64,000 nucleotides of DNA from an uncultured Ruminiclostridium sp. (GTDB lineage Bacteria > Bacillota > Clostridia > Oscillospirales > Ruminococcaceae), in the NCBI GenBank assembly GCA_934490165.1, contig CAKSTB010000015.1, forward strand, positions 6,184-70,183, read 5' to 3'. Below, in pieces: positions 16,665 through 25,491 of the stretch. The notes beneath the pieces were generated by a model. That model saw nothing but the letters and a program-made list of their open reading frames with translations. It was not told where the DNA came from and made no database searches. A program made the position numbers and the translations under genes. Within the stretch, counting starts at the first letter, position 1. Each line of letters begins with the position of its first letter.

Positions 16665-18332
16665 ATGGAACAGGTTAAAAATTATTATAAGAGATTTGTA
16701 AAAGAGGGCTTTGACGAGAACGGCATTCTCAATAAGTTTGAGATCGACTGCCCCGATAACTTCAATTTCGGCTATGACATAATAGATAAGTTCGGAGAGA
16801 TCGATCCCGACAGAAGAGCGCTTATTCATATCGATTTACAGGAAAACCGCCACGATTTTTCATATTCTCAGCTTTCAAAATTATCTACACAGGCGGCTAA
16901 CCTTTTTGCTTCATACGGCATCAAAAAAGGCGATAAAGTTATGCTGGTGCTGAAAAGAAACTATCAGTTCTGGATCGCTATAATCGCGCTGATAAAGCTC
17001 GGAGCGGTTGCTATTCCCGCTACACATCTGCTTACAACTCACGACTTTACTTACCGCTTTGAGCGTGCAAGCGTAAAGGCGATAGTATGTACGGGATATA
17101 ACCCCGATATCGCGAAATACGTTGACGAGGCACAGGAGGAGATACACGCCGACAACCTTATAAAGTTTATGGCGAACGGTCATAAGGACGGCTGGGTGTC
17201 ATTCGACGATGAGATCAAAAAGATGTCCGATGCTATGGAGCGTGTACAGACCGATACAAGAGAGCATATGCTGCTTTACTTCACATCGGGTACAACGGGA
17301 TATCCCAAGATGGTTGTGCATAACCACAGATACGCTCTTGCTCATATCCAGACGGCGGCACACTGGCAGAATGTCGACCCGGACGGTATTCATCTTACAA
17401 TTTCCGATACCGGTTGGGGAAAAGCCGCATGGGGCAAGCTGTTCGGTCAGATGTCGGTCGGCGCTTGCGTATTCGTATATGACTTTGACAAGTTCATTCC
17501 TACCGATATGCTCAGAATAATGCAGGACTATAAGATCACGTCATTCTGCGCACCGCCTACCATGTTCCGTTTCTTTATTAAAGAGGGACTTGAAAATTAT
17601 GATCTTTCAAGCCTTAAATATTCGGCTATCGCGGGCGAAGCGTTAAACCCCGAGGTATACAACAAATGGCTTCAGTTCACAGGTCTTAAGCTTATGGAGG
17701 CGTTCGGTCAGACCGAGTCTACCGCACTGCTTGCAAACCTTGTGGGTATGACACCGAAGCCCGGTTCTATGGGTAAGCCTACACCGCTGTATGATGTTGA
17801 TGTTGTTGACGATGACGGATACTCTGTACCTGTCGGCGAGGTCGGTGAGATAGTTGTCCGTGCCGAGCGCGGAAAGGACGGACTTTTCGAGGGCTATTAC
17901 CGCGATGAGGAGCTTACAGATCAGGCATGGCATGATGGACTTTACCATACGGGCGACACCGCATGGAAGGACGAGGACGGTTACTTCTGGTATGTCGGAA
18001 GAAACGATGATGTTATAAAGTCGAGCGGCTACCGCATAGGACCGTTTGAGATCGAAAGCGTGCTGATAGCTCACCCCTCGGTACTTGAATGTGCCATAAC
18101 AGGCGCTCCCGACCCGATAAGAGGTCAGGTCGTAAAGGCTACCATAGTTCTCGCAAGAGGCTATGAGCCGTCGGAAGAGCTGAAAAAAGAGCTTCAGACA
18201 TTTGTCAAGAAGAACACTGCACCTTATAAGTACCCGAGAATAGTTGAATTTGTCGATGAGCTACCCAAGACTATCAGCGGCAAGATAAGACGTGTGCAGA
18301 TACGCAACGAGGATAACAGGAAAAACAGCTAA
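16665..18332 (+). CDS. AMP-forming acyl-CoA synthetase
   Basis: A 555-residue member of the ANL superfamily that activates a carboxylic acid with ATP and joins it to CoA. Motifs: P-loop-like YFTSGTTGYPKMV, MEAFGQTES, YHTGDTAWKDEDGYFWYVGR, hinge DDVIKSSGYRIGP, and the C-terminal catalytic Lys in PKTISGKIRR. Overall it resembles medium-chain or aryl acyl-CoA synthetases; the substrate cannot be fixed from sequence. It is co-transcribed with the HTH-cupin regulator. Confidence 0.9.
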   Translation: MEQVKNYYKRFVKEGFDENGILNKFEIDCPDNFNFGYDIIDKFGEIDPDRRALIHIDLQENRHDFSYSQLSKLSTQAANLFASYGIKKGDKVMLVLKRNYQFWIAIIALIKLGAVAIPATHLLTTHDFTYRFERASVKAIVCTGYNPDIAKYVDEAQEEIHADNLIKFMANGHKDGWVSFDDEIKKMSDAMERVQTDTREHMLLYFTSGTTGYPKMVVHNHRYALAHIQTAAHWQNVDPDGIHLTISDTGWGKAAWGKLFGQMSVGACVFVYDFDKFIPTDMLRIMQDYKITSFCAPPTMFRFFIKEGLENYDLSSLKYSAIAGEALNPEVYNKWLQFTGLKLMEAFGQTESTALLANLVGMTPKPGSMGKPTPLYDVDVVDDDGYSVPVGEVGEIVVRAERGKDGLFEGYYRDEELTDQAWHDGLYHTGDTAWKDEDGYFWYVGRNDDVIKSSGYRIGPFEIESVLIAHPSVLECAITGAPDPIRGQVVKATIVLARGYEPSEELKKELQTFVKKNTAPYKYPRIVEFVDELPKTISGKIRRVQIRNEDNRKNS

Positions 18333-18341
18333 AGCTTTACA

Positions 18342-18370
18342 TTTCGCCGCAGGTAGTACTTGCGGCGAAA
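18342..18370 (+). terminator. Hairpin after the acyl-CoA ligase
   Basis: A 10-bp perfect stem TTTCGCCGCA/TGCGGCGAAA (18342-18351 and 18361-18370) with a 9-base loop, followed by only a short mixed A/T tract. Probably a weak terminator before dprA. Confidence 0.6.
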
Positions 18371-18396
18371 AATTTTAACGGCTTCAAGAGGATATT

Positions 18397-19872
18397 ATGG
18401 AATATTACATCTATCTGCTTCAGATATTCGGCGGCGGAAATCCGAAGATACACGAGGTTATAAGAGCCTGCGGAAACGCACGCAATGCGTATGAGCGGAT
18501 AAGCGGCGGCGATATGTCGCTGATACCGCCCAACAGGCAGGATAGCGCAAGAAAAGCAACACTCGAGCGCTCAAAGGTCATTATCGACTATTGCAGAAAA
18601 AATAACATCAGTATAGTGACTGTTGACGACAAAAATTATCCCGCTAATCTTAAGAATATATTTGACCCGCCTGTTATGCTTTTTGTGTCAGGTGGTATCG
18701 GCTGCCTTGATAACAAGCTTGCGGTAGCTGTGGTAGGACCGAGAGAGCCGTCTGTAGCCGCTGTGCGAATGGCGGAGAATATCTGCTATAATCTCGCAAA
18801 ATGCGACATAGTTCTTGTCAGCGGTTTTGCAAAGGGCATAGACAGGATAGCTCATAATAACAGTATCCGTCACAGAAAACCTACAGTCGCTGTGCTCGCC
18901 TGCGGTATGACGGTTGACTATCCCGCCGGTTCGTTCGGGTTGAGAAAAGAGATAACCGATAACGGCGGAGCGGTCATATCTGAGCTTCTGCCCGATACAC
19001 CGTGCAACCCGGACTATTTCAAGTTCAGAAACCGCATAATATCAGGGCTGTCCCATGGTACTGCGGTTGTAGGCGCATATAATAAAAGCGGCAGTCTGCT
19101 TACCGCGAACCACGCATTTGAGCAGGACAGAGAGTTGTTCTTTACAGTACCCGAGGATACGCTTGATAGGCGCTACAGCCGCATTGTTAGGTATCTGCGC
19201 GACGGCGCTCACCCTGTGTTTGATTTTTACGATATAATAAATGAATTTTATCCGACTTATCGCGATGTGATAGATGATACTTATCTTGATAAAGAACAGC
19301 TTACAAGCTTTGTGCTCCATAACGAAAAGGACGAAGAAACGCCTGCCCGGGTAAAATCCGTACCGACCGATGAAACGGCGCAGATTTCACCGTCAACGGT
19401 TACAGCAAAAGATGATATTCCTTTGAAGAAAGTGAAAGCGGCAGACGCACCGCGATTTAAGATCACAAGCGTGACCGATAAGGAAAAAGAGATAGATTAT
19501 TTCCGCGTGACACCTGAGAATGTGCTGAAAAAGCGCAGAAAAACAACAAAACCGACATCGGAGATCAAGCCTGCCGCTGAAATAAAAGCCGCCGCACAGA
19601 CGGTAAGATCAGCCGAAAACGAAAGTGTAATAATTGACCGTGAAACTGTCGCAGAGCAGAGCAGTGACACAGCGGCAAATACCGTCAATGTGCCTGCCGC
19701 CGCAGAGATACTCGGCATTATTGTAAAAAGCGACGGTATAACGCTTGACGGCATTATGTCGGTGAGCGATCTGTCTTTCGGAGAGCTCAGCGAGATACTT
19801 GCCGACCTTGAGATAAGCGGCACGATATCCTGCGGTGCGGGAGGAATATACAAAGCGGAGAAAGATAAATAA
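18397..19872 (+). CDS. dprA: DprA/Smf DNA-processing protein
   Basis: A 491-residue protein. The Rossmann-type SMF domain (about 60-290) carries VVGPREPS, SGFAKGIDRIAHN, VAVLACGMTVDYP and FKFRNRIISGLS. DprA loads RecA on incoming single-stranded DNA during transformation. The protein is longer than usual (about 360-380 is common) because a ~130-residue low-complexity linker (about 300-430, Lys/Glu/Ala/Thr-rich) precedes a C-terminal DprA winged helix (AAEILGIIVKSDGITLDGIM...). The ATG sits behind a modest AAGAGGA. Confidence 0.93.
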   Translation: MEYYIYLLQIFGGGNPKIHEVIRACGNARNAYERISGGDMSLIPPNRQDSARKATLERSKVIIDYCRKNNISIVTVDDKNYPANLKNIFDPPVMLFVSGGIGCLDNKLAVAVVGPREPSVAAVRMAENICYNLAKCDIVLVSGFAKGIDRIAHNNSIRHRKPTVAVLACGMTVDYPAGSFGLRKEITDNGGAVISELLPDTPCNPDYFKFRNRIISGLSHGTAVVGAYNKSGSLLTANHAFEQDRELFFTVPEDTLDRRYSRIVRYLRDGAHPVFDFYDIINEFYPTYRDVIDDTYLDKEQLTSFVLHNEKDEETPARVKSVPTDETAQISPSTVTAKDDIPLKKVKAADAPRFKITSVTDKEKEIDYFRVTPENVLKKRRKTTKPTSEIKPAAEIKAAAQTVRSAENESVIIDRETVAEQSSDTAANTVNVPAAAEILGIIVKSDGITLDGIMSVSDLSFGELSEILADLEISGTISCGAGGIYKAEKDK

Positions 19873-20249
19873 TGAACCGTTTTCAGCTTGACAGATACAT
19901 AACCGATACATACGGCGTTACTGCCGAAAGACTGTTTGAAAAATATCCGGGCTTTCGGGTCTATAGGCACATTAACACGAAAAAGTGGTTTGCGATGATA
20001 ATGGATATACCGAAAAGCAGGCTCGGGCTTGGAGCTCAGGATATTATAGATGTTGTCAATCTGAAATGCGACCCGCTTCTTATAGGTTCACTCAGAATGG
20101 AACAAGGTTTTTATCCCGCATATCATATGAACAAGGAAAACTGGATAACCGCCGCCCTTGACGGCAGTGCACCTGATGATAAGATAAAAATGCTTGTTGA
20201 TATGAGTTATGAATTGACAATGAAAAAAGCACCGGGAAAGAAGAAATAA
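19872..20249 (+). CDS. MmcQ/YjbR-family protein
   Basis: A 125-residue protein of the YjbR/MmcQ (CyaY-like fold) family: the LFEKYPGFRVYRHINTKKWF segment, the INVK-like DVVNLKCDPLLIGSLR and the GFYPAYHMNKENWITAALDG block are characteristic. Function in the family is uncertain (DNA binding suggested). Its ATG overlaps the dprA stop by one base, so it is translationally coupled to dprA. Confidence 0.85.
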   Translation: MNRFQLDRYITDTYGVTAERLFEKYPGFRVYRHINTKKWFAMIMDIPKSRLGLGAQDIIDVVNLKCDPLLIGSLRMEQGFYPAYHMNKENWITAALDGSAPDDKIKMLVDMSYELTMKKAPGKKK

Positions 20250-20258
20250 GCATAAAAA

Positions 20259-20294
20259 TACCGCCCGTGAATGCGCAAGCATACACGGGCGGTA
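20259..20294. terminator. Bidirectional terminator between yjbR-like and cadA genes
   Basis: An 11-bp perfect stem TACCGCCCGTG/CACGGGCGGTA (20259-20269 and 20284-20294) sits between two convergent genes. A-rich sequence precedes and A/T-rich sequence follows, so it can serve both strands. Confidence 0.8.
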
Positions 20295-20305
20295 AATATT
20301 TAAAT

Positions 20306-22861
20306 TTACTTCCTCATAAGTCTTAATGAATTAAATATAGCGATTATCGAAACGCCGACATCTGCGAAAACGGCAGCCCACATATTGGCAAGACCGAGAA
20401 CGCCAAGCACCTGGATTATCAGCTTTACGGCAAGCGCGAATATGATGTTCTGGAGTACTATGCGGTTTGTCTTTTTGCTGATAGCAAATGCATCGGCAAG
20501 CTGCATCGGATCGTCCTTCATCAGAACGCAGTCGGCGGTTTCTATCGCACTGTCTGCACCCGAGCCGCCCATTGCAACGCCTATATCGGCAGATGCGATA
20601 ACCGGAGCATCGTTTATGCCGTCGCCGACGAACATAACCTTTTCCTTGTCCGAAAGCTCAGACTTCATCTTAAGTGTGATCTCACTCTTGTTTTCGGGGA
20701 GAAGCTCTGCGTAGTAGTCTGTTATACCGAGCTTTTCAGCCGCAACAGCTGCCGCAGATTTGTTATCACCTGTGAGCATAACGACCTTTACACCGTGGCT
20801 TTTCAGCATTCTTACAGCTTCTGCCGAGTGTTCCTTGGGCATATCTGCAATTTCTATATAACCTGTATATTTTCCGTCTACCGCTACATAAAGCACTGTA
20901 CCGTTAGCCTCAGGGCAGTCAATGCCGCTGTCAGCCATAAGTCTGCTGTTGCCGCAGAGAACTGTTGCGCCTGAAATTACAGCCTTGATACCCTTACCGG
21001 CGATCTCACTGCATTCTGTTATCAGCGACTCGTCAATATCCGCACCGTATGCTTTTCTTACCGAAACGGCTATCGGGTGGTTGGAGTTGCTTTCCGCATA
21101 AGCCGCATATCTTAACAGCTCGTCTTTGCTTATACCTACAGGCTCAACCTTAGTGACCTCAAACTGACCCTTTGTAAGTGTGCCTGTCTTATCGAAAAGT
21201 ACGACCTTTGCTTTCGATATCGCTTCAAGGTAGTTACTGCCCTTGACAAGTATGCCCTTTGACGAAGCCTTACCGATACCCGCAAAGTATCCGAGGGGCA
21301 CTGAGATGACCAGTGCGCAGGGGCACGAGATTACAAGGAAGATAAGACCTCTTTGTACCCATGTACCGAAATCAAAGCCTGTGAACAGGGGAGGGATAAT
21401 TGAAATAATAACCGCCGCAAGTACGACTATAGGAGTGTAGTACTTAGCGAATACCGAGATGAAGTTCTCTGTCTTTGTCTTTTTCTCGACAGCGGACTCG
21501 ACCATCTGGAGCATCTTGTATACCGTACTGTCGGTAAACTGACGTGTTGTTTTAAGCGTGATAACGCCTGAAATATTGATAGCACCTGCGGGTACTTCAT
21601 CACCGATTGTAATATCTCTCGGTAAACTCTCGCCTGTGAGTGCGGAGGTGTCTATTGAAGTATTACCGCTTTCGATAATGCCGTCCAGCGGTATCTTTTC
21701 GCCGGGCTTAACCCTGATTATACTGCCTGTTTCAACGTTTTCGGGATCTACCGTTACATATTCGCCGTCAATAAGAACATCGGCAGTTTCGGGCTTTGTC
21801 TTGATAAGAGAAGATATGCTTCTTCTTGACTTGTTTACGGCTATCGACTGGAAGAACTCGCCGACTGTGTAGAACAGCATTACGGCAACCGCCTCTTCAT
21901 ACTCGCCGAGCACTATAGCGCCGATACTTGCAATAAGCATAAGCGTGTTTTCGTTGAAAAAGTTTTTCTTGGCTATCGCCTTGATCGATGTTATCGCTAC
22001 TTCAAGTCCGCAGATAACGTAAGCGACAAGATACATTGAAAGTATTGCAATCTTAGGCGCAAGCTGTTCCATACCGATAGTTTTTTCAAGGATAAACGCA
22101 ATAATGAACAGAATGCCCGCGCTTATCATCTTGATGATATCTTTTGTATAGCTTACCTTTTTCTCAACGTGGTTTTCCTTTTCGCTGACGGTTACATCGG
22201 GCTCAACGGCTGTTACCGTTGCGGTTACCTGCTTTAACAGCTCCTTATCTGAAATTATCTTTGAGGGAACTATCGTAAGCTCCTTTTTGATAAAGTTCAT
22301 CGTTGCGCTGTCTGCGTAATCGGATTTCTCAACGGCTTCTCTTACTTCTTCCGCACACTGTGCACAGTCAAGACCGTCTATTATATATTTCTTTTCTTTG
22401 AATGTCTGTCTTTCCCTGACAGTTACATCGGGTTCGAGCTTCGTTACGACCTCGGTGACCTTAGCAAGCAGTTCTGCCGATGATATGTTACCTGCGGGGC
22501 TTACCGTAAGCTCCTGCTTAAAGAAGTTCATACCTGCGCTTTCCGCAAAATCAGAGCTTTCAATTTCCGCTCTTATCTCTTCTGCGCAATGAGCACAGTC
22601 AAGACCCTCGAGAATGTATGTCTTTACGTTCTTAGGCTGCTGCTCGCTTACCTTTACATCGGGCTCGAGCTTTGCTACAACTTCGGTGACCGTTGTCATA
22701 AGCTCATCGGGTGAACACAAACCCTCGGTTTCAACAGTAAGCTCCTGCTTCATAAAGTTCATACCTGCCGATTTTACACGCTCGTTTTTCTCGACCTCGG
22801 CACGGATCTCTTCCGCACAGTGAGCGCAGTCAAGCCCTTCTAAAATATAAATTCTTTTCAT
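20306..22861 (-). CDS. cadA: Cd/Zn/Pb-type P1B ATPase with three HMA domains
   Basis: An 851-residue heavy-metal export pump. Three tandem N-terminal HMA domains each carry GLDCAxCAEE (about residues 8, 88 and 165) and near-identical MNFxKQELT segments, evidence of recent internal duplication. The membrane core has the CPC motif (SCPCALVISVPLG), phosphorylation site DKTGTLTKG, the HP motif in NSNHPIAVS, and GDGINDAPVIASADIG. The CPCALVISVPL context fits the divalent-metal (ZntA/CadA) branch rather than copper. AAAGGTGG precedes the start. An operator-like dyad lies 30 bases upstream and the ArsR-type repressor gene is next upstream. Confidence 0.93.
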   Translation of the reverse strand: MKRIYILEGLDCAHCAEEIRAEVEKNERVKSAGMNFMKQELTVETEGLCSPDELMTTVTEVVAKLEPDVKVSEQQPKNVKTYILEGLDCAHCAEEIRAEIESSDFAESAGMNFFKQELTVSPAGNISSAELLAKVTEVVTKLEPDVTVRERQTFKEKKYIIDGLDCAQCAEEVREAVEKSDYADSATMNFIKKELTIVPSKIISDKELLKQVTATVTAVEPDVTVSEKENHVEKKVSYTKDIIKMISAGILFIIAFILEKTIGMEQLAPKIAILSMYLVAYVICGLEVAITSIKAIAKKNFFNENTLMLIASIGAIVLGEYEEAVAVMLFYTVGEFFQSIAVNKSRRSISSLIKTKPETADVLIDGEYVTVDPENVETGSIIRVKPGEKIPLDGIIESGNTSIDTSALTGESLPRDITIGDEVPAGAINISGVITLKTTRQFTDSTVYKMLQMVESAVEKKTKTENFISVFAKYYTPIVVLAAVIISIIPPLFTGFDFGTWVQRGLIFLVISCPCALVISVPLGYFAGIGKASSKGILVKGSNYLEAISKAKVVLFDKTGTLTKGQFEVTKVEPVGISKDELLRYAAYAESNSNHPIAVSVRKAYGADIDESLITECSEIAGKGIKAVISGATVLCGNSRLMADSGIDCPEANGTVLYVAVDGKYTGYIEIADMPKEHSAEAVRMLKSHGVKVVMLTGDNKSAAAVAAEKLGITDYYAELLPENKSEITLKMKSELSDKEKVMFVGDGINDAPVIASADIGVAMGGSGADSAIETADCVLMKDDPMQLADAFAISKKTNRIVLQNIIFALAVKLIIQVLGVLGLANMWAAVFADVGVSIIAIFNSLRLMRK

Positions 22862-22890
22862 AAGCTACCACCTTTGATATGCTTGAAGTT

Positions 22891-22914
22891 TTGAACAATT
22901 GAGTAATTGTTCAA
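22891..22914 (-). promoter_or_regulatory. ArsR/CadC-type operator upstream of cadA
   Basis: A perfect 10-bp dyad with a 4-base spacer (TTGAACAATT-GAGT-AATTGTTCAA) just upstream of the ATPase. The half-site TTGAAC also occurs in the dyad in front of the repressor gene, so both should bind the same ArsR/CadC protein. Confidence 0.8.
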
Positions 22915-22933
22915 ATGTTAAGTCCGAAAAAAC

Positions 22934-22953
22934 AGGAGATGTTATCTCCTTTG
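22934..22953 (-). terminator. Terminator between the repressor and cadA genes
   Basis: A 7-bp stem AGGAGAT/ATCTCCT (22934-22940 and 22944-22950) with T-rich sequence on either side (TGTTTTTT on the minus strand). It would end the repressor transcript, so cadA needs its own start site. Confidence 0.65.
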
Positions 22954-22965
22954 ATTTTTCCCGTT

Positions 22966-23352
22966 TTATTCCATAATATGCTCCAGCGCATTGCTGAACA
23001 CCGTGTTTACATGGTCGTCGCTGAGCATATAGTAAACGACTTTGCCTTGTTTTTCACTGCGGACAAGCCCTGCCTGTCTTAAAACTCTCAGCTGGTGCGA
23101 TATTGCCGATGCCGTCATGCCGAGCAGTGCGGCGAGGTCACATACGCACATCTTTGAGCGTGACAGCGAGTAGAGAATTTTAATTCTTGTTTCATCGCTT
23201 ATCGCCTTGAAGAACATCGACAGCTTTTCAAACTGCATCTGTTCAAGCATTCCCGAACGTACATAATTTACTACATCCTCATGTATCACATTACAGTTAC
23301 AAAACTCACTGTCGTCCTTTTCTTTGATATTTTCCGGATTGTTGACTGACAT
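22966..23352 (-). CDS. cadC: ArsR/SmtB-family metal-responsive repressor (CadC-like)
   Basis: A 128-residue winged-helix repressor: FKAISDETRIKILYSL, the metal-site helix KMCVCDLAALLGMT, recognition helix SAISHQLRVLRQAGLV and wing GKVVYYMLSDDHV. N-terminal Cys residues in EFCNCNV together with CVC match the CadC-type Cd/Pb/Zn thiolate site. It should dissociate from DNA on metal binding and derepress cadA, encoded just downstream on the same strand. Confidence 0.93.
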   Translation of the reverse strand: MSVNNPENIKEKDDSEFCNCNVIHEDVVNYVRSGMLEQMQFEKLSMFFKAISDETRIKILYSLSRSKMCVCDLAALLGMTASAISHQLRVLRQAGLVRSEKQGKVVYYMLSDDHVNTVFSNALEHIME

Positions 23353-23368
23353 TTTAACCTCGTTTCAT

Positions 23369-23421
23369 TTGAACGGTTGTTCAACTGTTTGCATTATATC
23401 ACCGTTACACTGCGTTGTCAA
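23369..23421 (-). promoter_or_regulatory. Promoter and operator of the cadC-like repressor gene
   Basis: On the minus strand TTGACA (23421-23416) and TATAAT (23398-23393) are 17 bases apart. An operator dyad TTGAAC-GGTT-GTTCAA (23369-23384) covers the predicted transcription start, ideal for autorepression. The -35 box lies inside the 3' end of the upstream HTH gene. Confidence 0.85.
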
Positions 23422-23821
23422 TAGGTTCTTTATGATTTTTTGCTTTTCTCGCAAAATATTTTTCGGCTATACAGGAAAAGAACGCCGTTTTGTCATCTTC
23501 CGTAAAATCCTTATCGTCAAGGAGTGACCTGACCTCGGACAATACCTCGTCTGCTTTCTCTCTGGTTTCTGTCGGGGAAGTGCCGTAGAAATACAGCTTT
23601 TCGTCACTTGACAGGATAAGATCCACCGTGTCGTCTGTCAGCATTTCCTCACTCACGCCGAGAAGCACCGCCATATCAGAAAGAGTTTTCGCTCTTGGCG
23701 TTCTCGCTCCGCTTATGTAATTTGCAAGCGCTCTGTAGGTTATGGAAATGGCTGCCGCAAAATCGGTCTTTTTATAGCCGTTTCTTTTAATAAGTATCTC
23801 CAGCTTGTCCTTAAGTTCCAT
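23405..23821 (-). CDS. XRE-family regulator, unknown target
   Basis: A 138-residue protein with an XRE helix-turn-helix at about 4-60 (LEILIKRNGYKKTDFAAAIS, ITYRALANYISGARTPRAKT) and an acidic helical C terminus. Start at 23821 (MELKDK) follows GGAGG with 4-5 bases of spacing; an upstream in-frame ATG adds an improbable 20-residue tail. The gene is upstream of cadC on the same strand, but a strong promoter separates them. Confidence 0.82.
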   Translation of the reverse strand: MELKDKLEILIKRNGYKKTDFAAAISITYRALANYISGARTPRAKTLSDMAVLLGVSEEMLTDDTVDLILSSDEKLYFYGTSPTETREKADEVLSEVRSLLDDKDFTEDDKTAFFSCIAEKYFARKAKNHKEPIDNAV

Positions 23822-23892
23822 AAATCCTCCGACTGAATTTCCTTTTACTATTATTATATCCTTACATTGGCGGGTTGTCAATCAAAAAAATA

Positions 23893-23926
23893 CATAAAAA
23901 TTCGCTAAAATTCAACAAATATTCAC
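23893..23926 (+). promoter_or_regulatory. Candidate ArgR boxes upstream of argG
   Basis: Tandem A/T-rich half-sites (CATAAAAATTC, AAATTCAAC, AAATATTCAC) resemble the Gram-positive ARG-box pattern built on AATTCA/TGAAT halves and lie 40-70 bases upstream of the argG -35 box. This is a similarity judgement by eye, not a scored match. Confidence 0.35.
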
Positions 23927-23965
23927 GATATGCAGTATAATATGCAGTTTCGTGCATAAAAATAC

Positions 23966-23993
23966 TTGACTTTGATGTGAAAAGGTGTATAAT
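23966..23993 (+). promoter_or_regulatory. Promoter for argG and the arginine cluster
   Basis: TTGACT (23966-23971) and TATAAT (23988-23993), 16-base spacer, about 70 bases before the argG ATG. Confidence 0.8.
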
Positions 23994-24062
23994 ATTCAAT
24001 GTGAGTTAAATCAGAAAGCAGAACGCCCGAAAGCGTCTGTGAGATAGAAAGGAAATAATAAA

Positions 24063-25289
24063 ATGGCTAAAGAAATCAAAAAGATCGTACTTGCTTATTC
24101 AGGCGGACTTGATACGTCCATCATCATTCCGTGGTTACATGAGAATTACCCCGGTTGCGAGGTAATCTGCGTTGCAGGTAACGTAGGACAGGATTCTGAA
24201 ATAGTAGGTCTTGAAGAAAGAGCTAAGAAGACAGGCGCATCAAAGCTCTACATAGAAGATATACAGGACGAATTCGTAAACGACTTCATATTCCCCACAC
24301 TCAAGGCAGGCGCTAAGTACGAGGGCTATCTGCTCGGTACATCGTTCGCTCGTCCTCCTATAGCTAAAAGACTTGTTGAGATAGCTAAGAAGGAAGGCGC
24401 TGATGCTATCTGCCACGGCTGCACAGGTAAGGGCAACGACCAGGTACGTTTTGAGCTTACAATAAAGGCTCTCGCACCCGAGCTCGAGATAATCGCTCCC
24501 TGGAGAATATGGGATATCAAGTCAAGAGAACAGGAAATCGAATACGCCGAGGCTCACAATGTTCCGATAAAGATCACCCGTGAAACAAACTACTCAAAGG
24601 ATATGAACCTCTGGCACTTATCACACGAAGGTCTTGACCTTGAAGATCCCGCAAACGAACCCCAGTACAACAAGGAAGGCTTCTTAGAGCTCGGTGTTTC
24701 ACCCGAACAGGCTCCCGACAAGCCCACATATGTTACAATACACTTTGAAAAGGGTATCCCCACTTCACTGAACGGTGAAGAGATGGACGGCGTAAAGCTC
24801 ATCAAGACTCTTAACAAGCTCGGCGGCGAGAACGGCATCGGTCTGTTCGATGTTGTTGAAAACAGACTTGTAGGTATGAAGTCAAGAGGCGTTTACGAAA
24901 CTCCCGGCGGAACTATCCTTTATCACGCTCACGAAGTTCTCGAAACTATCTGCCTTGATAAGGAAACACAGCACTACAAGTACGGTCTTGCACAGAAGTA
25001 TGCAGATATCGTATATAACGGTCAGTGGTACACACCCTTAAGAGAGGCTATGGACGCTTTCGTTGACAAGACACAGGAAACTGTTACAGGCGACGTTAAG
25101 CTCAAGCTCTACAAGGGCAATATCATCAACGCAGGCGTTACATCACCCTACACACTGTACAGTGAAGATTTCGCATCATTCGGTGAGGACGATGTTTACG
25201 ATCAGTCAGATTCAAAGGGCTTTATCAACCTGTTCGGTCTGCCGATAAAGGTCAAGGCTCTGCTTGATGCCGAGAGAAACAATAAGTAA
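24063..25289 (+). CDS. argG: Argininosuccinate synthase
   Basis: A 408-residue cytoplasmic enzyme joining citrulline and aspartate with ATP. The N-terminal PP-loop AYSGGLDTSI binds ATP; GCTGKGNDQVRFE and NVPI...NYSKDMNLWHLSHEG are family blocks. GAAAGGAAA precedes the ATG. First gene of the arginine cluster; argH follows after a 200-base gap containing two hairpins. Confidence 0.98.
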   Translation: MAKEIKKIVLAYSGGLDTSIIIPWLHENYPGCEVICVAGNVGQDSEIVGLEERAKKTGASKLYIEDIQDEFVNDFIFPTLKAGAKYEGYLLGTSFARPPIAKRLVEIAKKEGADAICHGCTGKGNDQVRFELTIKALAPELEIIAPWRIWDIKSREQEIEYAEAHNVPIKITRETNYSKDMNLWHLSHEGLDLEDPANEPQYNKEGFLELGVSPEQAPDKPTYVTIHFEKGIPTSLNGEEMDGVKLIKTLNKLGGENGIGLFDVVENRLVGMKSRGVYETPGGTILYHAHEVLETICLDKETQHYKYGLAQKYADIVYNGQWYTPLREAMDAFVDKTQETVTGDVKLKLYKGNIINAGVTSPYTLYSEDFASFGEDDVYDQSDSKGFINLFGLPIKVKALLDAERNNK

Positions 25290-25313
25290 GCTTTAAAAGC
25301 GTTACGGTAAATC

Positions 25314-25391
25314 CCGCAAGGTGTAAAACTATGCCTTGCGGCTTTTACGGTTTTATAAGATACGATTCGTACCGACTTTTCGGTCGGTACG
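25314..25391 (+). terminator. Two hairpins between argG and argH
   Basis: CCGCAAGG/CCTTGCGG (25314-25321 and 25334-25341), followed by a T-rich stretch, looks like an argG terminator or attenuator. CGTACCGAC/GTCGGTACG (25368-25376 and 25383-25391) is a second perfect 9-bp stem. They suggest that argG expression is partly uncoupled from argH. Confidence 0.6.
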
Positions 25392-25491
25392 GTATTGTGT
25401 TTTATTTACCACTCTTATATTTATAACGGAAAAAACAAGACGCTTTTTGCGTTATGAACATAAAAGCATAAATCTGAAAGGAAACAACAGT

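Noticed and set aside
20306..22861. Copper-exporting ATPase (CopA)
   Set aside because: The CPC context, the CadC-like repressor and the GLDCAxC HMA motifs fit the Cd/Zn/Pb class better.
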